DNA from: Bacillota bacterium
GTDB taxonomy: Bacteria; Bacillota; Clostridia; Lachnospirales; Lachnospiraceae
Length of the DNA stretch: 64,000 nt
Assembly (NCBI GenBank): GCA_023439505.1
Contig: JAEXNR010000062.1
Location: 248,001 to 312,000 of the forward strand
Reading direction: 5' to 3'
Shown here: positions 1-9,100 of the stretch, one piece after another
Position numbering within the stretch: the first letter of the stretch is position 1
Layout: the number at the start of each line of letters is the position of its first letter
Translations under genes and position numbers: made by a program
Notes under the pieces: generated by a model
The model's database searches: none
What the model saw: the letters and a program-made list of their open reading frames with translations, nothing else
What the model was told of the DNA's origin: nothing

Positions 1-771
1 GCTGCAGTGATACCTTTGATTGTTATTTTCCTGGTCTCATTTAAAACAACGGAGGAATTTAGGATTTCGGGTGCACTTGATCTGCCCCACAGTTTATTGA
101 ATTTTCAAAATTATTTCAAGGCTTTTGTGGATGGCAGAATGCTCCTGGGATTCATGAATACGGCGGTAATTCTGACAGTTTCCATGGCAGGTTCCATATT
201 AACCGGGACCATGACGGCATATGTAGTAAACCGTTTTAATTTTAGGGCGAAGCAACTGGTTCGCATGGCTTTCTTAATAGCGACACTGGTGCCTTCCGTT
301 ACCATGCAGGTAACATGTTATCAGATTATGAATGTCCTGCATCTGGTAAATACCAGAACTTCGGTAATTTTATTGTACATTGGCACTGATATCATAGCGA
401 TTTATATTTTTTTGCAATTTTTGGAGAATATTGCTTTCTCTCTGGATGAGTCTGCAATTGTAGATGGAGCATCTTATTTCACTGTCTTTTTTAAGATTAT
501 AATCCCATTGTTAAAACCTGCAATTGTTACGGTAATCATCATTAAGGGGGTAAATATTTATAATGACTTCTATACGCCATTCTTGTATATGACCAGCAGA
601 AAACTTATGGTGATTTCCACATCATTGTACAATTTTCAAGGACCCTATGGAACACAGTGGCAGGTAATCTGTGCCGGGATTGTTATCACAATTATTCCGA
701 CCCTGATTATATTTTTATTATTGCAAAGAAATATTTACAGTGGAATGACCCAGGGCTCTGTAAAAGAATAG
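1..771 (+). CDS. Sugar ABC transporter permease, MalG type (5' end outside window)
   Basis: Inner-membrane permease of a carbohydrate ABC importer (CUT1, MalG-like). The frame is open from base 1, so the first visible GTG at 7 is probably internal and the true start lies upstream. About five hydrophobic helices are visible. The cytoplasmic EAA loop that contacts the ATPase is clear (DESAIVDGAS followed by IIIPLLKPA). The protein is a recognisable paralogue of the permease at 15533-16420, sharing LYIGTD, YIFLQF and YNDF. Its partner permease and binding protein should lie just upstream of the window. It ends 10 bp before the convergent histidine kinase. The substrate cannot be read from sequence, but the neighbouring mannanases make a plant oligosaccharide likely. 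Confidence 0.9.
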   Translation, partial: AAVIPLIVIFLVSFKTTEEFRISGALDLPHSLLNFQNYFKAFVDGRMLLGFMNTAVILTVSMAGSILTGTMTAYVVNRFNFRAKQLVRMAFLIATLVPSVTMQVTCYQIMNVLHLVNTRTSVILLYIGTDIIAIYIFLQFLENIAFSLDESAIVDGASYFTVFFKIIIPLLKPAIVTVIIIKGVNIYNDFYTPFLYMTSRKLMVISTSLYNFQGPYGTQWQVICAGIVITIIPTLIIFLLLQRNIYSGMTQGSVKE

Positions 772-781
772 GCCGGACACT

Positions 782-2572
782 TTACTTATTTTCAATGGGA
801 ATGCGGATGATAACCTTTGTACCCGCCTCTAAAGAGCTTTCAATGAGGAGCCCGTACTGCTCACCGTATCTGATTTTTATTCTTTTATTCACATTGCGAA
901 GTCCGATGCTCTTGAACAAATCATTCTTATCATTGATATAATCATTGAGGTCGTTGGATAATGCCTCTGACATTCCCTTTCCATTATCCACCACCTCAAA
1001 GATCATCAGGCTTTTATTCTTTTTATAGCCGGTGACCCTGATCTCACCTCCGGATCGAATGTCCTTCATTCCATGGTAAATAGCATTTTCAACAATTGGC
1101 TGGAGGATCAGTTTAATTATGTGTACAACAAGTAAATCCGGATCAACAACGACTTTAATGGTATATAAGGAATGAAACCGGATCTCCTGAAGATAAATAT
1201 ATTTCTGGAGATTGTCCAATTCTTCACTTACTGTAACTTCTGTCTTGTTCTTATTAATTCCGTATCGTAAAATACTGCCCAGATGGGAAGCCATTTCAGA
1301 GGTTGTATTATCATCATGAATGGTTGCCATCATGCTGATGGATTCCAGCGTATTGTAAATAAAGTGGGGATTGATCTGGGATTGAAGCATTTGCAGTTCC
1401 AGTTCACTTTGTCGGATTTGTTCCAGATACACTTCTTGAATCAGGCTGTTAATTTTACTTGTCATTGAATTAAAGGAGTTGGATAATACACCAATTTCAT
1501 CCTTGGTGTTGATATTAATTTTTACATTGAAGTCACCATCCTCCGCGAGCTTCATTAAGGAAACCAGTCTTTTTAAAGGATATACGATTTGTGAGGATAC
1601 AAGGAATACCAATAGTATGGATATAATGATCAATAAAGTATTAATGACAGCATTGGAAATCTGCATTTTTCTAAGGTCACTGAACATCTCATTGTTTGGA
1701 ATAAGACTGATTAATCGCCAGTCACTGAAAGAGGATAGTAAAGAAGAAGCCATATAGTTTTTACCGTCCAGCTGGAAGGTATGATGTTCATCTGCTGAAG
1801 TCCAGTTAATCCTGGCTATATCAGCAGGTACTGTACCGGCAATATTCTCTTCCTGAGTATCATAAATGACATGATCCCCATGAAGGAGCAGGATGCGGTG
1901 ACCGGGAGTTAACTTCATATCCTTGCATAGATTACGAAAGTAATCTACCTTGGTATTGACCAAGAGTACACCGATGACACTGCTGCTTTCAAAACGAACA
2001 ATGCCTCTTGCGATACCAAAAACATAGACCGGACCCTTATTGTTTGAAACATAAGGAAATTCGTAGGTATCCACGATCACCGGTTTTCCGAAGAAGTCAA
2101 TGCTATCCTGGAACCATGGCTCTTGCATCGGATTAAATACTCTAATGATAGGCGTGCGTACTTTATAATCTCCAAATCCGGATAAATTAAAAACAAAACA
2201 GGAATCCACATTCTTTTTATAAGCCAGAATTTCTTCGAACATCTGCTCACTCATTTTTTGAAACTCCAAAGATATGGTATTGGTTAAATTAAAGGTATCA
2301 AGACTTCTTAGGTAGGTCTTATCTGCCTGCTTATAAGTCAGCGGAATTTTCGTTATATTTGATATATCCATGAGATAGTCATCAATCTTACTCAAGGACT
2401 GATGGTTTGTCTGATTTACCATTTTATAGGTGGAATCGCGTTTTTCCGAGGTGAAAGTCATGAAATTCATAAATGAGATGGTGAACATTGCAAGAAATAC
2501 AATAATAATGATAAAAGTTAAGCGAAAGAAGATGGATTTATTATTAAAAAAATAAAGTATTTTTTTCGGCAT
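782..2572 (-). CDS. Sensor histidine kinase, YesM family
   Basis: Membrane histidine kinase of 596 residues. The order is an N-terminal membrane helix (about 13-35), an extracellular sensor of roughly 260 residues (dCache-like by size and position, inferred), a second helix around 305-328 (INTLLIIISILLVFLVSSQ), a HAMP linker, the His-kinase dimer domain with INPHFIYNTLESI carrying the phospho-acceptor His, and a C-terminal ATPase domain with VENAIYHG (N box) and DNGKGMS (G1 box). The start is supported by GAAAGGACA upstream. It is divergent from the response regulator at 2733, its likely partner, as in YesM/YesN pairs. The signal is probably a mannan-derived sugar presented by a binding protein, inferred from context only. 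Confidence 0.92.
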   Translation of the reverse strand: MPKKILYFFNNKSIFFRLTFIIIIVFLAMFTISFMNFMTFTSEKRDSTYKMVNQTNHQSLSKIDDYLMDISNITKIPLTYKQADKTYLRSLDTFNLTNTISLEFQKMSEQMFEEILAYKKNVDSCFVFNLSGFGDYKVRTPIIRVFNPMQEPWFQDSIDFFGKPVIVDTYEFPYVSNNKGPVYVFGIARGIVRFESSSVIGVLLVNTKVDYFRNLCKDMKLTPGHRILLLHGDHVIYDTQEENIAGTVPADIARINWTSADEHHTFQLDGKNYMASSLLSSFSDWRLISLIPNNEMFSDLRKMQISNAVINTLLIIISILLVFLVSSQIVYPLKRLVSLMKLAEDGDFNVKININTKDEIGVLSNSFNSMTSKINSLIQEVYLEQIRQSELELQMLQSQINPHFIYNTLESISMMATIHDDNTTSEMASHLGSILRYGINKNKTEVTVSEELDNLQKYIYLQEIRFHSLYTIKVVVDPDLLVVHIIKLILQPIVENAIYHGMKDIRSGGEIRVTGYKKNKSLMIFEVVDNGKGMSEALSNDLNDYINDKNDLFKSIGLRNVNKRIKIRYGEQYGLLIESSLEAGTKVIIRIPIENK

Positions 2573-2633
2573 TTGTATCGTGTCCTTTCAAAATGAGGAT
2601 GAAAAAGGCTGATTGAAGAATTTGTTTGTCACT

Positions 2634-2679
2634 ATTGTACAAAAAAGAAGTTGTATTAGCAAGTCTTATCTATTATAAT
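2634..2679 (+). promoter_or_regulatory. Promoter of response regulator with upstream shared element
   Basis: A -35 TTGTAT (2651-2656) and a -10 TATAAT (2674-2679) lie 17 bp apart. The -35 is overlapped on its upstream side by ATTGTACAAAAAAGAAG (2634-2650). Nearly the same stretch recurs at 46646-46662 in front of the GH55-like gene, which suggests a regulator site at the -35 region. Confidence 0.65.
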
Positions 2680-2732
2680 TAATAATGATAGCAAATAAAA
2701 GTAATCAATATGCACTTTTTTGGGGGCAAAGT

Positions 2733-4304
2733 ATGAATATCTTTTTGGTGGATGATGATGAGATCATAAGAAAAGGATTACGAGGCATCATAGAAAAAAG
2801 TGATCTGAATTGTAACGTAATCGGAGAAGCTTCTGATGGGGAATTGGCGCTTCAGGAATTGGAACAATTTGATAAGGTTGACTTGCTGATCACAGATATT
2901 CGTATGCCGGTTATGGATGGGCTGGAACTAATGAAACAGATCAGAGAAAAAGAAAAATTTCAATTAATGAAAATCATTGTACTAAGCGGCTATGATGAGT
3001 TTAAATATGTCAGGAATGCCTTTATGGACGGAGCGGTTGATTATTTGCTAAAGCCGATTAACAAGGGTGACTTTATAGAAAATTTAAGAAGAATCCGGTC
3101 CTCTATCGAATATGAGGCTGAACTGGAGAATAACCGCAGAGAAAGTAAGCATCTCATGATTGCCAATACGTTAAACCGCTTATTTCACAATTCATTCCGG
3201 GAAAAGGCAGAGGAACTAGTCAATCTGAATAAAATTGATCTGGATTTAGAAAACCGCTGTTACTTTGTTGCTATATGCAGAATAGATAATTATTATAAAC
3301 AGAATATGGAGCGTATGGAATACGAAGGAGCGCTCGATACAATTATGATGCAAATCGATGCCTGGAAGGCAGACTATAAGGAATTTTTGCTGCTGCAATA
3401 TATTAACAAGACGGAGATTATATATCTGATTCATGCCCACCATAGAATAAATGCGCATCAAATTGCCCATTTGATCTATCAGGAACTGGGGCGGGTTAAT
3501 AGGGAGGATACGTCTTATACTATAGGGTTCGGCAATGTATATCAGGGGATAGAAAATGCTCCAAAAGCATATCAGGAAGCCTTTGACGCTGCGGAGGCAA
3601 GATTTTATCTCGGACGAAATCATTGTGTCGAATATGATCAGATCAAGGATAAAATCATTGATATCAGTTATGATCCGGAGCCAAAATTAAGTAGAATGAT
3701 ACAATACATAGAATTATACGATTACATCAACTGCAAGAAAGTGATAGATGAGATATTTCTGGATCTGGGTTATATCACAGCAATGAAGTTCCGAAAATAT
3801 ATGAAAGAATTTATGGATCAGCTTATGATCAGAGTTAAGGATTTTCAGGAGGCACTTCTTTGTTGTTCTCATGATTACCTGTTCTATCTGGAAAATATCA
3901 ATACCTATAATGATCTGAAATCCTATATCAGCGCTGTAATTAAGGATGTCATAGAATATATACGAAATGAACGAAAAAAGCGTAGTATTATAAGAATAGA
4001 ACTTGCAAAAAAATATATTTCAGAACATTACAATGAGAATATTACATTGAATGATGTGGCTGGTTACATTGAACTCAATGCATCTTATTTCAGTAATTTA
4101 TTTAAGACAGAAGTGGGAATTAACTTTTCAGAACATCTTTTGGAGGTAAGAATGCAGATGGCCAGAAAATTACTTCGTGATCCTACCATTAAAGTATATG
4201 AAGTTGGATGTATGGTTGGGTACGAGGATGCTGTTTCCTTTGGCAGGGCATTTAAAAAGAAGGTTGGTATGTCGCCGAAGGAATACAGAGAAACGGTATA
4301 TTAG
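2733..4304 (+). CDS. Response regulator, YesN/AraC type
   Basis: Cytoplasmic response regulator of 523 residues. An N-terminal receiver domain (about 1-120) shows the acidic pocket VDDDE, phospho-acceptor Asp55 in LLITDIRMP and the Lys of LLKPI. A long middle region follows, then a C-terminal AraC helix-turn-helix pair (about 425-523; NITLNDVAGYIELNASYFSNLF and MSPKEYRETVY). An ATG 48 bp upstream is in frame, but the start at 2733 is preferred because MNIFLVDDDE is the usual beginning of the family and GGGGGCAAAGT precedes it. It is probably phosphorylated by the divergent kinase at 782-2572. It is the best candidate to bind the ATACAAA repeats found upstream of mannan genes. Confidence 0.93.
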   Translation: MNIFLVDDDEIIRKGLRGIIEKSDLNCNVIGEASDGELALQELEQFDKVDLLITDIRMPVMDGLELMKQIREKEKFQLMKIIVLSGYDEFKYVRNAFMDGAVDYLLKPINKGDFIENLRRIRSSIEYEAELENNRRESKHLMIANTLNRLFHNSFREKAEELVNLNKIDLDLENRCYFVAICRIDNYYKQNMERMEYEGALDTIMMQIDAWKADYKEFLLLQYINKTEIIYLIHAHHRINAHQIAHLIYQELGRVNREDTSYTIGFGNVYQGIENAPKAYQEAFDAAEARFYLGRNHCVEYDQIKDKIIDISYDPEPKLSRMIQYIELYDYINCKKVIDEIFLDLGYITAMKFRKYMKEFMDQLMIRVKDFQEALLCCSHDYLFYLENINTYNDLKSYISAVIKDVIEYIRNERKKRSIIRIELAKKYISEHYNENITLNDVAGYIELNASYFSNLFKTEVGINFSEHLLEVRMQMARKLLRDPTIKVYEVGCMVGYEDAVSFGRAFKKKVGMSPKEYRETVY

Positions 4305-4323
4305 ACAGGGGTTATTTTTACAG

Positions 4324-4350
4324 ATACAAATTATGGTATAGAAATACAAA
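4324..4350 (+). promoter_or_regulatory. Candidate mannan-regulon operator, site A (GH26)
   Basis: Two copies of ATACAAA at 4324-4330 and 4344-4350, exactly 20 bp apart in direct orientation, lie 68 bp before the GH26 start. The same core recurs before the GH5 mannanase, the binding protein and the GH130 operon. Direct repeats about two helical turns apart are the usual target of AraC/YesN regulators. A possible -10 (TATAAA) is at 4381. Binding is inferred. Confidence 0.6.
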
Positions 4351-4368
4351 TCGCAGCAGTTGTACAGG

Positions 4369-4416
4369 AAAGCGCCTCCATATAAAATTGAATTGACTAT
4401 TATATGGAGGTGCTTT
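4369..4416 (+). promoter_or_regulatory. Hairpin that buries the ribosome site of the GH26 mannanase
   Basis: AAAGCGCCTCCATATA (4369-4384) pairs over 16 bp, with one G-U, to TATATGGAGGTGCTTT (4401-4416), with a 16-nt loop. The 3' arm contains the GGAGG ribosome site and ends one base before the ATG at 4418. In a transcript read through from the response regulator gene the site would be hidden; a transcript starting near 4390 would lack the 5' arm. The short T run after the stem also gives it a terminator look. Confidence 0.65.
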
Positions 4417-4417
4417 T

Positions 4418-5806
4418 ATGGGAAAAGCAATTACGAAAGTTATATTGGGAATTTGCCTTATGCTTGCGGCAATCACAGTTTTTGGATCAGAGACAAAGCT
4501 GGCATCCGCAGCCAGCGTGAATTTGGCCTATCAAAGGCCGGTAACCGTATCGTCAACAGAATCATCTCTTTATCCGGGATCCTATGCTGTAGATGCGAAC
4601 GGAACTACCAGATGGTCCTCTTCTTATGCGGACAATCAATACATCATTGTTGACCTTGGCACTAGTTATTCTGTTTCACAGGTGAAACTTGCGTGGGAGG
4701 CCGCCTATGCTTCCCAATTTCAGATTCAGACATCAACCAACAATACAAGCTGGACAACCGTTTACTCCAACTACAGCAGTTCGGGAGGAACTCAGACCAT
4801 ATCTTTTTCGGCGACAACTGCCAGATATGTAAAGGTATATTGTATCAAAAGGGCTACCAGTTATGGATTTTCCTTGTATGAATTTGAAATTTATGGAAGC
4901 GGAGGCGGCTCCAATAAGGTTCTGGATTTTTTGAACAGCATCAGCGGAAGTAAAACGGTAATAGGAATTCATAACAGGGAACCCAATTCTGATCCGGATG
5001 TGCAGACCGAAAGAGCATATTCTATTACCGGTCAATATCCTGGACTTTGGAGCGGTGATTTTCTGTTCTCCTCATCTGATGTGGCAAATCGCTGGACCAT
5101 GATTTATGAATGTAAGAAACAATGGGATAACGGAGCGATTGTTCAGCTTATGATGCATGTAGTTCCTCCCACCCAATCAGAACCGGGTAACTGGGATGGT
5201 GGTGTTGTCAGTAAACTTTCCAATGATCAGTGGAACAGTTTAATTACCAACGGCGGAGATCTTAACAATGCCTGGAAGCGCCGGTTGGATAATTACGCGA
5301 CCTATCTGCAGTATCTGGAGGACAATGGAGTTATTGTACTGCTTCGTCCCTTCCATGAGATGAACCAGAGTCAGTTCTGGTGGGCCGGAAGAACCGGCAG
5401 CAACGGCACGGCAGCACTATACAGACTGACCCATGATTACCTGGAAAATGTGAAGGGATTGAGTAATCTCATCTGGGTATGGGATATGCAGGATCTGGAT
5501 TATAACTGGAGCGTCTATAACCCCGGCAATGATTATTGGGATATCTTTGCCCTTGATATCTATAATCCGGATGGATTTACCACCCAAAAATATAATACGG
5601 CTCTTTCTGTGGCGGGCAATAAAATGATTGCCATAGGCGAGTGCGATGTTCTTCCAACTGCAAGCCAATTGGCGGCACAGCCGAGATGGGTATTTTGCAT
5701 GAGCTGGGCGGAACTGACCTTTAGCAAGAATACCAATGCCGCAATACAGAACCTGTACTGGGCAGGTAATGTTCTTGTACGAAACGAATTGCCGAGTTTT
5801 AAGTAA
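4418..5806 (+). CDS. Secreted GH26 beta-mannanase with F5/8-type (CBM32-like) domain
   Basis: Endo-1,4-beta-mannosidase of 462 residues, exported. A signal peptide (about 1-31, ending near LASAAS) is followed by a galactose-binding-like F5/8 type C domain (about 35-160; NLAYQRPVTVSSTES and TARYVKVYCIK) and, after a Gly/Ser-rich linker, a GH26 barrel (about 165-462). The catalytic acid/base Glu314 sits in RPFHEMN followed by FWWAG, as in GH26 mannanases. The nucleophile Glu408 sits in AIGECDVLP. The start has GGAGG seven bases upstream. Upstream lie the candidate operator and an RBS-masking hairpin; downstream is a terminator, so it is probably monocistronic. GH26 also includes beta-1,3-xylanases, but the mannan context makes mannanase much more likely. 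Confidence 0.92.
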   Translation: MGKAITKVILGICLMLAAITVFGSETKLASAASVNLAYQRPVTVSSTESSLYPGSYAVDANGTTRWSSSYADNQYIIVDLGTSYSVSQVKLAWEAAYASQFQIQTSTNNTSWTTVYSNYSSSGGTQTISFSATTARYVKVYCIKRATSYGFSLYEFEIYGSGGGSNKVLDFLNSISGSKTVIGIHNREPNSDPDVQTERAYSITGQYPGLWSGDFLFSSSDVANRWTMIYECKKQWDNGAIVQLMMHVVPPTQSEPGNWDGGVVSKLSNDQWNSLITNGGDLNNAWKRRLDNYATYLQYLEDNGVIVLLRPFHEMNQSQFWWAGRTGSNGTAALYRLTHDYLENVKGLSNLIWVWDMQDLDYNWSVYNPGNDYWDIFALDIYNPDGFTTQKYNTALSVAGNKMIAIGECDVLPTASQLAAQPRWVFCMSWAELTFSKNTNAAIQNLYWAGNVLVRNELPSFK

Positions 5807-5838
5807 AAGAATAATTCCAATCAGTAAATAAAGGAAAA

Positions 5839-5893
5839 GACAGGTAATATCCTGAATCTGAATGATCAGAATGGGAATACTGCCTGTTTTTTT
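5839..5893 (+). terminator. Rho-independent terminator after GH26 gene
   Basis: GACAGG at the left arm (5839-5844) pairs with CCTGT (5883-5887), with partial pairing of the inner arms (TAATATCC against GGAATACTG), followed by a run of eight T. It sits 33 bp after the GH26 stop. The rest of the 300-bp gap to the GH5 gene holds operator site B and a leader of about 145 nt in which no known riboswitch was recognised. Confidence 0.75.
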
Positions 5894-5895
5894 AT

Positions 5896-5955
5896 TTCTA
5901 AAAATCTGCATATAAATACAAACCGGGGTTATTAATCGGAAAACGCAATTATGCT
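5896..5955 (+). promoter_or_regulatory. Candidate mannan-regulon operator and promoter, site B (GH5)
   Basis: CTGCATATAAATACAAAC is centred at 5906-5923, with a weak second half-site (TTCTAAA, 5896-5902) 20 bp upstream. The block 5900-5935 differs at only three of 36 positions from 24770-24805 before the GH130 operon. In both, a -10-like TATGCT or TATGGT starts 15 bp after the block (here 5950-5955), so the promoter geometry is conserved as well. Confidence 0.65.
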
Positions 5956-6106
5956 ACCATAGGAAGGGAGTTGCGGTCCAATGTAATCCAACAGCAACTG
6001 TGGCATGCTAAAGTTACAGCAATGATGAATCCTGGAGAAACGGTAATTAAGAGCTAATTGTTTTGAAAGGATAATTGGGGCTAGGAGATGGAAAGGAGAA
6101 GTTAGA

Positions 6107-9100
6107 ATGTTAAAAATGAGAGGAAAACATTTCTTAATCAGGATGCTGGTATTGTCATTAATAACGGGACTCATCAGTCCTAATACCGGAGTCACAATGA
6201 CAGCAAAAGCGGCGGATCAGACAACAGAGACTTTCTTGTCAAAGTATCAGCTCTTGCTGGATACTTCCGGCGGAAAGAAGTTTCAGACAGAATTTTCTAA
6301 TTATATAACCGCAGATGGAACCAGGTTAATGGATGGTGAAAATGAACTGAAATTCGTGTCTTTGAATTATCCGCAGGCAACCTCGGATAATACCTGGGAA
6401 CAGACAAATGCTATAAAGACAATAAAAGCCATGGGGGGGAATGTAACCAGGACCTATACCATTCCGGTGAATAACGGTAATAATACCGCTACGGCTTACG
6501 TAACCGGTGTGGATGAACAGGGAAAACTGATATTTAATGAAAATGCGCTGAATAAGCTGGACAGCTTATTAAATATCTGCAACCAATACGGAGTTCGTGC
6601 TATTATTCCTTTGGTGGATCACTGGCACTGGGTAGGAGGTATTGATGGTTACTGCCGCCTGGCAGGAATACCAATCAGTACGACTTCCAGTCTGGATCCC
6701 AATGCCTGGCAGTTTTATACGAATGAAACTGCAAAGGATTATTTCAAGCAAATGATTACACATTTGATGAACAGAACAAATTCTGTATCCGGTATTAAAT
6801 ATAAAGATGATCCTGCAGTCATCTGCTGGGAAACAGGTAATGAAATTGCGGCTTACGACAGCACAACCAGTCCGAAATTTCCGCAGCAGTGGACGACAGA
6901 TATTGCGGCTCACTTAAAGAGCAGCGGTATCCGTCAATTAGTATTGGACGGTAAGATGGATGCAACGTCAGAATCATTAAAAGATCCCAATGTGGATATC
7001 CTTGGCAGCCATTATTACACCGGATATTATCCGGATAAATTACGAAAAGATACGGCATTATCCTTTAATACCGGTATTAACCCGATCAGAGACGGCAGTG
7101 GTGATCCACTTCCCGGAAAGCCGTTCATCCTGGGAGAGTTCGGTGCATATACAAAAGCCTCCGATGTGGAAAAGGTATTCAGTGCCGGTATGGAAGCAGG
7201 AACGAATGGGATGATGATGTGGAGTCTGAGAGCTCATAAAGATGGCTATGGGTATTATTATCATCCGGAAGATCCGGGTAACTGGGCAGCGTATCATTGG
7301 CCTGGGTTCCCCTCCGGAGATTACTATGATGAAACCAATATAGTACGAACTGTTTATGCTTATGCCAATTTAGTAAACGGCGCGGCTTCAAATATTACAG
7401 AGGCGAAGCAAATACCGATACCCGCACCGGAAACACAGGAAGCTCCACTCTTATATCCGATTACCACCGTTGGAGATATTCAGTGGCGAGGTGTTGTCGG
7501 CGGAGCATGGTATGAGATTCAAAGAGCCAGGGGGGAAAACCCGTCGGAGGGAGATTGGGTCACTATTGCAGATGAAACGGATTATGTATATGATTCGGGA
7601 CGCAACTGGGAGAATAAAGCCATCCCCTGTATTGCAGGTTATCATGATGAAACTGCGGTCACCGGGGAAGTTTATTCTTATCGACTAAGAGCCTGCAATG
7701 AATCAGGATCCGGTCTATGGTCTAATGTGGCAGCGACAGAAGCTGCAAAGCATGTTGTTGTGGATAACCTGGACATGATAGCCGTATCAAGCAGCGATCA
7801 AAATCCCACTGAAATTAGAAATACCTACAGTTTTGATCATTCTGCCAATGTAACCGTATCTGGCAGCGTTCTTCAAAATACCTCCGGTACAGAGGGTTAT
7901 ATTACCTATAGTGCAAGGATTCCAATGACATCAATAGAGATTACTGCGAAGAATATACCTGATGTGGCACCCAAAATATATGTATCAGGGGATGATATTA
8001 TATATAAGGAGGTAAGTGCAGCGGCAGCAGGCAACAGCTTTAAGGTGGATGCTTTACCGGAGGGTACTTATTTTACAAGAGTATATATTGCACCGAATAA
8101 CGGGTGTATGCTGGATTCCATAAAGACGGTATATACATATTCCGGCGATCCGGATGAATTATATGAATATTCCAATCCGGCAAAAGATGCTTTGATTCAG
8201 GATGAAGTATTCAATCCGGCTGATCCGATGTACGCATATAAATCCGAGCATCTGTCTATGGTTACCGATGGTGATGTCAAAGGACTTGCTGCCGTTAATG
8301 ATCAAAATGCTGTATTAATCTATAAAACAGGTGCTGACATGACCTCATACCGTGTAATCACATATGGCAAAAATCAAGTACAACCAGTTGTGGAGGCTTC
8401 CATGGATGGTGAGACTTATCAAGCGGTTACTGCCATGCTAAATACGGAACACATAGGAAATTACACAAGGTACATCTTTGCCAATGTAGATGTAACTGAA
8501 CCAACAAGATATATTAAAATCACATATACCGGCGAGCCGGGTGATGTGGTGGTAGGATCTGTCGAAGTAGCCTCAGGCGCAAAGAGACTTCCGATGCAGG
8601 ATAGATCGCCGGTCAATGTACTGGAAGACGGTGAATTTTACTTTGGAAGTGATACAAAATTACAGGCCGTCTATGAAGTTGGAGCTTCATCTGTTTCAAA
8701 ATCGCTATGGAATGCAGATTTTAGCAGCTACGATGTTTTATTTGCCTGGATCAAGGGGGATAATTCCGGCAATACGTTAACCCTCTCTCTGACAGATCAC
8801 AATAATGTGATATGGACCGCAAAGAAAGTTTTGGCCGGAAGTTCGGGTGCTATGGCCAAATTTGAATTTAAGGATTTCACGTCGAATATTGCGGATGCTT
8901 TGCAGGATTTTTCTGAAATAAATAACTTTACCATGGGAATTGAAGGTGCCTCCGGGACTGAAATAGCACTCGATGCAACGAATTATTATACCGGAAATTA
9001 TGGTGTGAAATTGGGTTATACCAAGGGCACAGTATCCTCAGCCATCAGTATTGATAATATATATGTGGGAAGCCTTACCAAGGTAGATGACTATGAAGGC

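Noticed and set aside
3246..3623. A 125-codon frame on the minus strand within the response regulator gene
   Set aside because: It is a shadow of the plus-strand gene, with no start signal and no recognisable protein features.
5417..5911. A 164-codon minus-strand frame over the GH26 3' end
   Set aside because: It overlaps the catalytic part of GH26 and crosses the terminator; its composition looks like a reversed frame.
6022..6060. CAATGATGAAT in the GH5 leader resembles part of the c-di-GMP-II riboswitch
   Set aside because: Only about eleven bases agree; the paired elements and pseudoknot sequences of that class are not present downstream.
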